Part shown: positions 1 through 5,653 of the stretch, piece after piece | How positions within the stretch are numbered: position 1 is the first letter of the stretch | Layout: the number at the start of each line of letters is the position of its first letter | NCBI GenBank assembly: GCA_904502215.1 | Contig: CAJGDQ010000006.1 | Location: forward strand, 1 to 18,337 | DNA from: Clostridiaceae bacterium | GTDB lineage: Bacteria > Bacillota > Clostridia > Oscillospirales > Acutalibacteraceae | Length of the DNA stretch: 18,337 nucleotides | Reading direction: 5' to 3' | Notes under the pieces: model-generated | Told to the model about the DNA's origin: nothing | Databases searched by the model: none | What the model saw: only the letters and a program-made list of their open reading frames with translations | Program-made: the position numbers and the translations under genes

Positions 1-1176
1 GATGATTATCTTGGAAGAATTGGCGTTGGCAGAGTTATCAGAGGCAAGGTTAAGACAGGACAAACTGTTGCGGTTTGCCATAAGGATGGCACTTCAACCA
101 ACGTTAAAATTGCAAAGCTCTTTATGTATAGAGGTCTTAAAAGATTTGAGGAAGAAACTGCTTCGGTTGGCGATATAATTCAGGTTGCAGGAATATCCGA
201 GCTTGAAATAGGCGAGACAGCTTGCGCTACGGATTGCATTGAGCCGCTTCCTTTTGTTAAGATTGATGAGCCAACCTTGGCTATGAATTTTATGGTTAAT
301 AACTCTCCCTTTGCAGGTAAGGACGGAAAGTTTGTAACCTCCCGTAATCTTCGTGACAGACTCTTCAAAGAGGTTATGACCAATGTTTCTTTGAGGGTTG
401 AGGAAACCGATTCTGCCGACACCTTTAAGGTTTCGGGAAGAGGCGAGCTTCATCTTTCAATTCTTATTGAAACCATGCGCCGCCAAGGCTATGAGTTTCA
501 GGTTTCGCCCCCTGAGGTAATTTATAAAAGGGATGAAAACGGCACTCTTTTAGAGCCTATTGAGCTTCTTATGATAGAGGTTCCTGAGGAATATGTTGGC
601 CCTGTTATGGAGCGCCTTGGCACCAGAAAGGCTGAAATCAGAAATATGGGTGCTAGGGAAGGCGGAACAACCCATCTTGAGTTTTTAATACCTGCACGTG
701 GTCTTTTGGGATATCGTTCTCAGTTTTTAACCGATACCAATGGTAACGGAATTATGAATCATGTTTTTGATAGCTATCAAGAATATAAAGGGGATATCGA
801 CCAACGCTCAACAGGTTCGATTATAGCCCACGAAACAGGTGAGGCTACGGGTTACGGTCTTTTCAACACCCAAAGCCGAGGAAGACTTTTCATAGGACCC
901 GGCACTCCAGTTTATGAGGGTATGATAGTTGGCGAAAATCCTAAGAACGATGATATTGTTTGCAATGTTTGCAAGAAAAAGCAAATGACCAACACGAGAG
1001 CCTCAGGCTCGGATGATGCTTTAAGACTTGTTCCTCATTCAAGGCTTAGTCTTGAGCAGTCGCTTGAGTTTATCAAGAATGATGAGTTGGTTGAAATCAC
1101 CCCTAATAATATAAGACTTAGAAAGAGAATACTTGGCAAAGAGGAAAGAATGAAAGCGGAGTCGAGAAGAAAATAA
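1..1176 (+). CDS. typA: Ribosome-associated GTPase TypA/BipA, 5'-truncated by window edge
   Basis: This is the carboxy-terminal 391 residues of a TypA/BipA translational GTPase. The frame is open from base 1 and the protein enters already in the second (EF-Tu-like beta-barrel) domain, so the GTPase domain of roughly 210 residues lies outside the window. Visible family hallmarks are the EF-G-like block around GRGELHLSILIETMRR, the stretch GLLGYRSQFLTDTNG, and the BipA-specific carboxy-terminal domain with STGSIIAHETGEATGYG and SRLSLEQSLEFI. TypA is an EF-G relative that binds the 70S ribosome and is linked to ribosome assembly and to stress and cold adaptation. The stop codon overlaps the start of the next gene by one base (TAATG), which suggests translational coupling. 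The first ATG in frame, at 124, is internal and not the real start. Confidence 0.96.
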   Translation, partial: DDYLGRIGVGRVIRGKVKTGQTVAVCHKDGTSTNVKIAKLFMYRGLKRFEEETASVGDIIQVAGISELEIGETACATDCIEPLPFVKIDEPTLAMNFMVNNSPFAGKDGKFVTSRNLRDRLFKEVMTNVSLRVEETDSADTFKVSGRGELHLSILIETMRRQGYEFQVSPPEVIYKRDENGTLLEPIELLMIEVPEEYVGPVMERLGTRKAEIRNMGAREGGTTHLEFLIPARGLLGYRSQFLTDTNGNGIMNHVFDSYQEYKGDIDQRSTGSIIAHETGEATGYGLFNTQSRGRLFIGPGTPVYEGMIVGENPKNDDIVCNVCKKKQMTNTRASGSDDALRLVPHSRLSLEQSLEFIKNDELVEITPNNIRLRKRILGKEERMKAESRRK

Positions 1177-2075
1177 TGGAATATATTATTCTTGATTTAG
1201 AGTGGGATAGTGTTTATTTCCCACCCGAAAAACGTTTTATAAATCAGATTTTGCAAATAGGAGCAGTAAAGCTTGATAAGGATTTCAACACCCTTGATAC
1301 CTTTAGCGTTACTATCCGTTCGGCAATTTCGAACAGGGTTTCAAGCCGTTTTGCAAAGCTTACGGGTATTACTAAAGAAAAAATGCTTAGCGGGACACCG
1401 TTTGAAGAAGCTGTAAAGCAGTATAATGCATTTGCCGAAAATTCTGATGTTGTTATGACCTGGAGCAAATCGGATTTATACACTATTGTTGAAAATGAAG
1501 ATTTTATCCTTAAAAACAGTTTAAAATTCAAGCTTTCGGGATATCTTGATTTGCAAAAATTAGTGCAGTCCCAGTTGGCTTTGAAGGGATATGAAAGTAA
1601 AAATCAAATATCCTTAGAGGCGGCTGCTGAAATGATGGATATTGATACCGAAGGCTTTGAATTACATACAGCTCTTGATGATTGTCTTGTTTGCGCTGAG
1701 CTTTTTAAACTTTGTTATAACAAGGAAAAGTTTAAAAGTCTTTTAAAGGATGCAACCAAGCCTGATTTCTTTGCAAGGCTAAGATTTAAGCCCTATCCTA
1801 TTTCAAATATTCACGATAAGCATATCAAAAAGGATGAGCTTGAATTCAAGTGCCCCGAATGCGGAAATAAAACTCGCAGACTTGGCTCTTTTAAATATCG
1901 CAACCGTTGGTTTGTTGCTGATTTTCAGTGCAAAAACTGTAAGTTTAAATTCAGCGGTAGGGTTGCTTTTAAAAAGACCTTTGATGATTTGCAAATAAAG
2001 CATAAGGTATGCGAATATAGACCGAAGGGTAAGAAAAAAGAAAATGAAGTGCAACCTGTGCCCGAAACGGTGTAA
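1176..2075 (+). CDS. DEDDh-family 3'-5' exonuclease with C-terminal zinc ribbon
   Basis: This 299-residue protein has an RNase T / DnaQ-type exonuclease fold at residues 1-185. The acidic DxE is D7-L-E9 in ILDLEW, the second-motif aspartate is probably D100, and the third motif is H164-x4-D169 (HTALDD), which makes it DEDDh. It should hydrolyse single-stranded nucleic acid 3' to 5' with two metal ions. It resembles stand-alone KapD-like exonucleases rather than the polymerase III epsilon subunit. Residues 226-255 add two CxxC pairs (C226-x2-C229 and C252-x2-C255), a probable zinc ribbon that may guide substrate binding. The tail is lysine-rich. The start ATG overlaps the typA stop by one base, and the 3' end overlaps the next gene by 32 bases, so the three genes are probably one transcript. 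Its substrate, RNA or DNA, cannot be read from sequence. Confidence 0.85.
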   Translation: MEYIILDLEWDSVYFPPEKRFINQILQIGAVKLDKDFNTLDTFSVTIRSAISNRVSSRFAKLTGITKEKMLSGTPFEEAVKQYNAFAENSDVVMTWSKSDLYTIVENEDFILKNSLKFKLSGYLDLQKLVQSQLALKGYESKNQISLEAAAEMMDIDTEGFELHTALDDCLVCAELFKLCYNKEKFKSLLKDATKPDFFARLRFKPYPISNIHDKHIKKDELEFKCPECGNKTRRLGSFKYRNRWFVADFQCKNCKFKFSGRVAFKKTFDDLQIKHKVCEYRPKGKKKENEVQPVPETV

Positions 2076-2913
2076 TGCCGAGAGAACTGAACAAAATAAT
2101 ATAAACGGTTTTTGCAAAATGCCTTTGTTACCAAAAGTAGCAAGGGCTGATTTGCATTTTTGGGAAGAGCCGATTATTAGCGGCAAAAACGGCTCGGGAG
2201 CGGTTTTCTTCAGCGGTTGCTCTTTGGATTGCGTTTATTGCCAAAATTATGAAATTTCCCATTGCGAGAAAGGCAGTCTTATAAGCTATGAAAAATTAGC
2301 TGAAATTTTTTATGAGCTAGAGAAAAAAGGCGCTCATAATATAAATCTTGTGTCGCCTTCGCATTATGTTTTAGCAATTAAAGAAGTCCTAAAAATTTAC
2401 AGGCCAAAAATCCCGATAGTTTATAATTCCTCAGGGTATGATAATGTTAATAGCCTAAAAATTCTTGAGGGAGATATAGATATTTTCCTTTTGGATTTAA
2501 AATATCTAAATAGCAATAGAGCTGAAAAATATTCCAATACTCCCGATTATCCCGAAAATGCTACTAAGGCTTTGAAAGAAGCTTATAGGCAAAGGGGAGA
2601 ATGTGTTATAGAAAATGGCATTATGAAAAAGGGAGTTATAATAAGGCATTTGCTTTTGCCTCAGGGAACAAAAGAGGCAATCAGCGTTTTTGATTTTGTT
2701 AAAGAGAATATGCCAAATGCATATTTTAGTATAATGAGTCAGTATATTCCTTTTGGGAATGCTAAAGATTTTCCCGAAATAAACCGAAAGGTAACAAATA
2801 GGGAATACGAAAAGGTTATAGATTATATAATCGATAGCAATTTTAAAAATGTTTTTATTCAAGAAAGAGATAGCGCCAACGAGGAGTATATCCCTGAGTT
2901 TAATGGTGTTTGA
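2044..2913 (+). CDS. PflX-like radical SAM protein (COG1313-type)
   Basis: This 289-residue protein carries the radical SAM cluster motif C59-x3-C63-x2-C66 in FSGCSLDCVYCQNYE, which ligates a [4Fe-4S] cluster that cleaves S-adenosylmethionine. Upstream is a second conserved cysteine set, C3-x2-C6-x3-C10 and C24, then HFWEEPIISGKNGSG. This arrangement is characteristic of the PflX group, related to pyruvate formate-lyase activating enzymes but of unknown substrate. The start is fixed at 2044 because the amino-terminal cysteines follow immediately. That start lies 32 bases inside the exonuclease gene, in another frame, with only a weak and distant Shine-Dalgarno (GAAGGG), so translation is probably coupled. 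The catalytic class is secure, but the reaction and target are not known. No glycyl radical enzyme gene is in the window. Confidence 0.87.
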   Translation: MKCNLCPKRCNAERTEQNNINGFCKMPLLPKVARADLHFWEEPIISGKNGSGAVFFSGCSLDCVYCQNYEISHCEKGSLISYEKLAEIFYELEKKGAHNINLVSPSHYVLAIKEVLKIYRPKIPIVYNSSGYDNVNSLKILEGDIDIFLLDLKYLNSNRAEKYSNTPDYPENATKALKEAYRQRGECVIENGIMKKGVIIRHLLLPQGTKEAISVFDFVKENMPNAYFSIMSQYIPFGNAKDFPEINRKVTNREYEKVIDYIIDSNFKNVFIQERDSANEEYIPEFNGV

Positions 2914-2921
2914 AAAAATTG

Positions 2922-2950
2922 TTGCGAAATTTGTAATCTTATGGTATTAT
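2922..2950 (+). promoter_or_regulatory. Extended -10 promoter for degV
   Basis: A -35 TTGCGA (2922-2927) is separated by 17 bases from a -10 TATTAT (2945-2950) that is preceded by TGG, an extended -10. It lies just after the radical SAM stop codon and about 30 bases upstream of the degV start, so degV can be transcribed independently of the typA operon. Confidence 0.7.
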
Positions 2951-2979
2951 TCTAATATAATTTTTTGGAGGTTTAAACT

Positions 2980-3834
2980 TTGGCTAATATTATTATAACC
3001 AGTGATAGCACAACCGATTTAAGCGCAGAACTTAAAGAGCGCTATAATATTAAAACTATCCCTCTTGGTGTTAACCTTGGAGATAAAACCTATTTTGATG
3101 GTGTTGATGTAACTCCTGATGATATATATGAATATCATCGCAAAACAGGTGAGCTTCCCAAAACAACAGCAGCAAACCTCGGCGATTTGATTGATTTCTT
3201 TAAGCCGTTGGTTGATGAGGGAAATAAAGTTATCCATTTTTCAATAAGCGGAGAGATGTCTTCAACCTTTAATAATTCCCGTATGGCTGCAGAAGAGGTT
3301 GGCAATGTTTATGCGATAGATTCCCGCAATCTTTCAACAGGCGCAGGTCTTTTGGTTATTGCCGCTGCTGAGATGGCTAAAAAGGGAATGGAAGCCGAAG
3401 AAATTGTTAAGGAAATAGAAAACCTTATTCCAAAGGTTGATGCTTCCTTTGTTATTGATAATCTTGAATATCTTCATAAGGGCGGAAGATGCTCTGCAGT
3501 TGCAATGCTTGGCGCAAATCTTCTTAAATTAAAGCCCTGTATTGAGGTTAAAAACGGCTCTATGGGTGTTGGCAAGAAGTATCGTGGTAAATTCGGCGAT
3601 GTTCTTAAAACCTATGTTGCTGAGCGCATCGGCGATGGCTCTGATATCGACCTTGACCGTGTTTTCGTAACCCATGCAGGCTGTGATATGGATATAGTTA
3701 ATGCCGTTGTTGAGGATGTTAAGAAGGCAGCTCCCTTTAAAGAGGTATTTTTAACAAGAGCCGGTTGCACCATTTCTTCCCATTGCGGTGCTGATACCTT
3801 GGGCGTTCTCTTTATTAGAAAAAACAATATTTAA
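2980..3834 (+). CDS. DegV family fatty-acid-binding protein
   Basis: This 284-residue protein is full length for the DegV family. In Firmicutes these proteins bind fatty acids and pass them to the fatty-acid kinase FakA for phosphorylation and phospholipid synthesis. Recognisable parts are the opening TSDSTTDLS (residues 7-15), TTAANLGD (62-69), SGEMSSTFNN (90-99), whose serine and threonine side chains hold the lipid head group, and the GGRCSA segment. I chose the TTG at 2980 as start because GGAGG (2967-2971) sits 8 bases upstream and the translation MANIIITSDS matches the family amino terminus. No ATG is nearby. The gene has its own promoter and terminator, so it appears monocistronic. No fakA kinase gene is next to it, so the family is certain and the exact lipid role inferred. 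Confidence 0.93.
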   Translation: MANIIITSDSTTDLSAELKERYNIKTIPLGVNLGDKTYFDGVDVTPDDIYEYHRKTGELPKTTAANLGDLIDFFKPLVDEGNKVIHFSISGEMSSTFNNSRMAAEEVGNVYAIDSRNLSTGAGLLVIAAAEMAKKGMEAEEIVKEIENLIPKVDASFVIDNLEYLHKGGRCSAVAMLGANLLKLKPCIEVKNGSMGVGKKYRGKFGDVLKTYVAERIGDGSDIDLDRVFVTHAGCDMDIVNAVVEDVKKAAPFKEVFLTRAGCTISSHCGADTLGVLFIRKNNI

Positions 3835-3842
3835 TAGGTAAC

Positions 3843-3882
3843 AAAAAAACTCCTGTTTCATAGTATGAAGCAGGGGTTTTTT
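3843..3882 (+). terminator. Rho-independent terminator of degV
   Basis: A long hairpin pairs CTCCTGTTTCATA (3850-3862) with TATGAAGCAGGGG (3864-3876), with G-U pairs. It is flanked by an A run upstream and six T residues downstream, and begins 9 bases after the degV stop. The flanking A and T runs make it potentially bidirectional. Confidence 0.9.
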
Positions 3883-3957
3883 CGGGATATCCCATATTCG
3901 GCGGTAGACCTTTGGCTATCTTTAAATTACCGATATCATACCCCTTTTATATAAATG

Positions 3958-3983
3958 GCTGCCGTAATAACGGCAGCTTTTTT
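3958..3983 (+). terminator. Second intrinsic terminator in the degV-tRNA gap
   Basis: A perfect 8-bp stem GCTGCCGT/ACGGCAGC (3958-3965 and 3970-3977) with an AATA loop is followed by TTTTTT. It lies 75 bases beyond the degV terminator with no gene between the two. It may be a back-up terminator or may end an unrecognised short RNA. It isolates the tRNA promoter that follows. Confidence 0.85.
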
Positions 3984-3999
3984 AAATTTTAAATAATGC

Positions 4000-4028
4000 T
4001 TGACTTTATGAGATTTTTAAAGTAAAAT
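4000..4028 (+). promoter_or_regulatory. Consensus promoter upstream of the tRNA-Leu region
   Basis: A -35 TTGACT (4000-4005) is separated by 17 bases from a -10 TAAAAT (4023-4028). It lies about 20 bases before the truncated tRNA copy at 4054, where a tRNA promoter would be expected. The complete tRNA is another 205 bases downstream and has no equally good promoter of its own, so this one may drive it by read-through. Confidence 0.7.
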
Positions 4029-4050
4029 AGCATTGTTCGCTGTAAGCGAA

Positions 4051-4072
4051 TATGCGGGTGTGGCGGAATTGG
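4051..4072 (+). repeat. Partial copy of the tRNA-Leu 5' end (direct repeat, upstream copy)
   Basis: These 22 bases are identical to 4256-4277. They comprise 3 leader bases and the first 19 bases of tRNA-Leu, GCGGGTGTGGCGGAATTGG. After base 4072 the similarity stops. No anticodon arm, T arm or CACCCGC acceptor strand follows, so this is a fragment and not a functional tRNA. A perfect small hairpin, TTCGCT-GTA-AGCGAA (4036-4050), sits directly before it. It may be a decayed tandem tRNA, an integration scar or the product of an insertion. Confidence 0.85.
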
Positions 4073-4206
4073 GCGAAGCGGTGTGCCGCATCCGGTGGAT
4101 GATGAAGGCGCGGCGCTGAGGTGAAGAAATAAGGAGCAATGCGAAGTGCTCCAAGCGAGCAGTGCGACTATATTTCTGAGGGCAAAACGCACGGAGTGCG
4201 GCTGCC
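4073..4206. repeat. GC-rich, palindrome-dense intergenic element
   Basis: This stretch is visibly richer in G and C than the flanking DNA and is packed with short inverted repeats. They are GCGG/CCGC (4078-4089), CATCC/GGATG (4089-4101) nested inside GCCGC/GCGGC (4085-4114), GGAGCA/TGCTCC (4133-4152) nested inside AGAAATA/TATTTCT (4125-4177), and CGCAC/GTGCG (4188-4200). It has no convincing coding frame and lies between the two tRNA 5' copies. It looks like a REP/MITE-type repeat or a structured RNA segment. I do not recognise it as a named family. Confidence 0.5.
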
Positions 4207-4258
4207 TTGTTATAGAAAAGTAGCATTTAAGGTATTTATAAAAATTTAAGTTTATTAT

Positions 4259-4341
4259 GCGGGTGTGGCGGAATTGGCAGACGCACTAGCCTTAGGAGCT
4301 AGCGCACCAGCGTGCAGGTTCAAGTCCTGTCACCCGCACCA
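4259..4341 (+). tRNA. tRNA-Leu (anticodon TAG)
   Basis: The acceptor strands GCGGGTG (4259-4265) and CACCCGC (4331-4337) pair perfectly. They are followed by discriminator A and an encoded CCA (4339-4341). The anticodon stem CTAGC/GCTAG encloses the loop CTTAGGA with anticodon TAG at 4293-4295, reading CUA and related CUN leucine codons. A long variable arm (GCAC-CAGC-GTGC) and the T arm CAGG-TTCAAGT-CCTG are typical of class II tRNA-Leu. It has its own terminator immediately after. The first 19 bases recur upstream at 4054. Confidence 0.97.
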
Positions 4342-4376
4342 AAAAATAAGACAGTCTTCGGACTGTCTTATTTTTT
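4341..4376 (+). terminator. Terminator of tRNA-Leu
   Basis: A perfect 12-bp stem AATAAGACAGTC/GACTGTCTTATT (4345-4356 and 4361-4372) is capped by a TTCG tetraloop. A residues lie before it and a T run after it. It starts at the final base of the encoded CCA. Confidence 0.93.
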
Positions 4377-4378
4377 AT

Positions 4379-4437
4379 CCAATCCGAAGGATTGGTGTGT
4401 AATCGCCGTCAGGCGTATGTAATCACGCTTTAGCGTG
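4379..4437. repeat. Tandem array of three mini-hairpins with a repeated linker
   Basis: Three perfect tight hairpins follow each other: CCAATCC-GAA-GGATTGG (4379-4395), CGCC-GTCA-GGCG (4404-4415) and CACGC-TTTA-GCGTG (4424-4437). The two linkers are nearly identical, TGTGTAAT (4396-4403) and TATGTAAT (4416-4423). The stems differ in sequence while architecture and linkers are kept, giving a period of about 20-22 bases. No protein is encoded here. Function is unknown. Confidence 0.6.
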
Positions 4438-4451
4438 TATTTTCCTTCGCA

Positions 4452-4480
4452 TTGATTCGTTAACGCTTTTATGATATAAT
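4452..4480 (+). promoter_or_regulatory. Consensus promoter without a recognised gene
   Basis: A -35 TTGATT (4452-4457), a 17-base spacer and a perfect -10 TATAAT (4475-4480) preceded by TGA form a near-consensus extended -10 promoter. Transcription would start near 4487 and meet the terminator at 4527-4553, giving an RNA of about 65-70 bases. That RNA could contain a 13-codon frame (ATG 4501 to TAA 4542), but the ribosome binding site is poor (GGTGAT, three bases away). Confidence 0.6.
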
Positions 4481-4526
4481 ATACCTAAAGCGGTGATGAG
4501 ATGGTTACTTCTTCACTCTTACCTAA

Positions 4527-4553
4527 AAAACCGATGCTTTAAGCATCGGTTTT
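4527..4553. terminator. Bidirectional terminator between the orphan promoter and the PHP operon
   Basis: An 11-bp stem AAAACCGATGC/GCATCGGTTTT with loop TTTAA is flanked by A and T runs, so it works in both directions. On the minus strand it ends the PHP-domain operon, whose TAA stop (4554-4552) lies at the edge of the hairpin and which then reads into TTTTTT. On the plus strand it would stop transcription from the promoter at 4452-4480. Confidence 0.88.
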
Positions 4554-5229
4554 ATTTTCTTAGCAACTCGTATTCTCCGTTTTTAAGAGCGGTTATAAAG
4601 TCCTCATAGGAGTTGATTTCGGCCCAAAAATCAATTCCGGCAAAGCCAACATCATCGGCTGCGTGAACATCGCCGCCCGAGGTCATAATTTTGCCGTGTT
4701 TTTTAGCAAATTCAAGAGCTTTTTCGTTTTCTTCGGGGCGGTTGAACTGATTATATACCTCAATTCCGTCAAACAAATCAGGATTTGGGGGAGTATCGGG
4801 ATTGGAAATATAAAATCTATCTCTAAAAGGATGGGCACAAACGGTAATTCCGCCGTTTTTGCGAATGAAATCAACCTTTTGAGCAATTTCCATATCATTA
4901 AATTCTGGATTTTCGATAAGAATATCGGGGGAGAGTCCGTAGATTAAAAACTCCTTTCCATCGCCATATCCTTCTTCAATTCCGAAAAACACCTTCATCC
5001 CAATGCTTTCGCCGTATTCTTTAGCCTCAAGATAGTTTTCTTTATAAGCACTAACAAAATCTTCCCAGGGTATACGGCGGTTTATAGCAGTATTTCCGTG
5101 GTAAAAATGATTTGTTATAACAACACCCGCATAGCCTTTTTGCTTTAAGGCATAAATCATTTCCTTCGCAGTTGAAACCGAGCAAGCGCTGCATTCGCTT
5201 GTATGAAAATGAGTTTCGAATTTATACAT
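4552..5229 (-). CDS. PHP-domain metal-dependent phosphoesterase
   Basis: This 225-residue protein is a PHP (polymerase and histidinol phosphatase) domain of the short stand-alone type. Predicted metal-binding groups are H7-x-H9 in ETHFHTS, H41 in TNHFYHG, E85 in GIEEG, H133 in CAHPF, and D187-x-H189 in SGGDVHAAD. Related proteins hydrolyse phosphoesters such as nucleoside 3',5'-bisphosphates or histidinol phosphate, but the substrate is not predictable here. I chose the ATG at 5229 because GGAGGG lies 5 bases upstream and HxH begins at residue 7. A longer frame starting at 5271 would run 50 bases into the upstream gene. The start overlaps the ruvX-like stop by 8 bases, so it is the last gene of a three-gene operon ended by the bidirectional hairpin. 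Confidence 0.88.
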   Translation of the reverse strand: MYKFETHFHTSECSACSVSTAKEMIYALKQKGYAGVVITNHFYHGNTAINRRIPWEDFVSAYKENYLEAKEYGESIGMKVFFGIEEGYGDGKEFLIYGLSPDILIENPEFNDMEIAQKVDFIRKNGGITVCAHPFRDRFYISNPDTPPNPDLFDGIEVYNQFNRPEENEKALEFAKKHGKIMTSGGDVHAADDVGFAGIDFWAEINSYEDFITALKNGEYELLRK

Positions 5230-5653
5230 TTTTTCCCTCCGTGTTTTTGCGGAAGGCAAGATAATCTTCAAGAATTATAACCGCCGCAACAGCATCAACA
5301 ACCTGTTTTCTTTTTTTGCCTCTTGTATCGGTGAAATTAAGGGCTGTGTGCGCCGAAACGGTTGTGCATCTTTCGTCCCACATAACAACGGGGAGGGAAG
5401 ATGCTTCTTTTATTTTTTCGGCAATAATAGAGCATTCCTCAGCTCTAAAGCCTAATGAACCATCCATATTTTTAGGAAGACCAACAACTATCATCTCGGC
5501 CTCATATTCCTTAGAAAGAAGTCTGATTTTTTCAACCAATCGATCGGTGTTATATTCGGTTATAACGGTTTTAGGAAAAGCAAAGCTTTCATTTTTATCG
5601 GAAATGGCTATGCCTGTTCGGGCTTTTCCTAAATCAACCGACATAATAATCAT
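5222..5653 (-). CDS. ruvX: RuvX/YqgF family Holliday-junction-resolvase-like protein
   Basis: This 143-residue protein has the RNase H-like YqgF fold. The opening MSVDLGKARTGIAISD gives the catalytic D7, MWDERCTT gives E94, and QVVDAVAAVIILEDYL gives D120. VVGLPKNMDG (56-65) is another family hallmark. Members are proposed Holliday junction resolvases, and the E. coli member also acts in 16S rRNA 5'-end maturation, so the cellular role is uncertain. AAGGAGG lies 6 bases before the ATG. The start shares four bases (ATGA) with the stop of the upstream phosphatase-family gene, and the stop overlaps the PHP gene by 8 bases, so it is co-translated in a tight operon. In many Firmicutes this gene sits beside alaS and yrzL instead, so the neighbourhood is not the usual one. 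Confidence 0.92.
   Translation of the reverse strand: MIIMSVDLGKARTGIAISDKNESFAFPKTVITEYNTDRLVEKIRLLSKEYEAEMIVVGLPKNMDGSLGFRAEECSIIAEKIKEASSLPVVMWDERCTTVSAHTALNFTDTRGKKRKQVVDAVAAVIILEDYLAFRKNTEGKNV

Noticed and set aside
94..453. Minus-strand open frame of 119 codons opposite typA
   Set aside because: It is a shadow of the typA frame, which is a clear full match to the family across the same bases.
3884..3893. Perfect palindrome GGGATATCCC as an operator site
   Set aside because: It lies directly behind a terminator, with no promoter or gene to control, and such a palindrome has no spacer to act as a hairpin loop.
4054..4130. A second functional tRNA-Leu
   Set aside because: Only the first 19 bases match. 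There is no anticodon arm, no T arm and no CACCCGC acceptor strand before the next tRNA.
3989..4226. Two overlapping minus-strand open frames of 67 and 69 codons across the promoter and the truncated tRNA copy
   Set aside because: They run through a consensus promoter, palindromes and tRNA sequence, have no ribosome binding site, and their translations are low-complexity and unlike any family I know.
4379..4440. CRISPR array
   Set aside because: Repeat units are hairpins of different sequence with 8-base linkers. There are no conserved 23-36 base repeats, no unique spacers and no cas genes.
5230..5271. Longer amino terminus for the PHP-domain protein starting at 5271
   Set aside because: It would extend 50 bases into the RuvX-like gene and skip the strong GGAGGG site placed 5 bases before the ATG at 5229.
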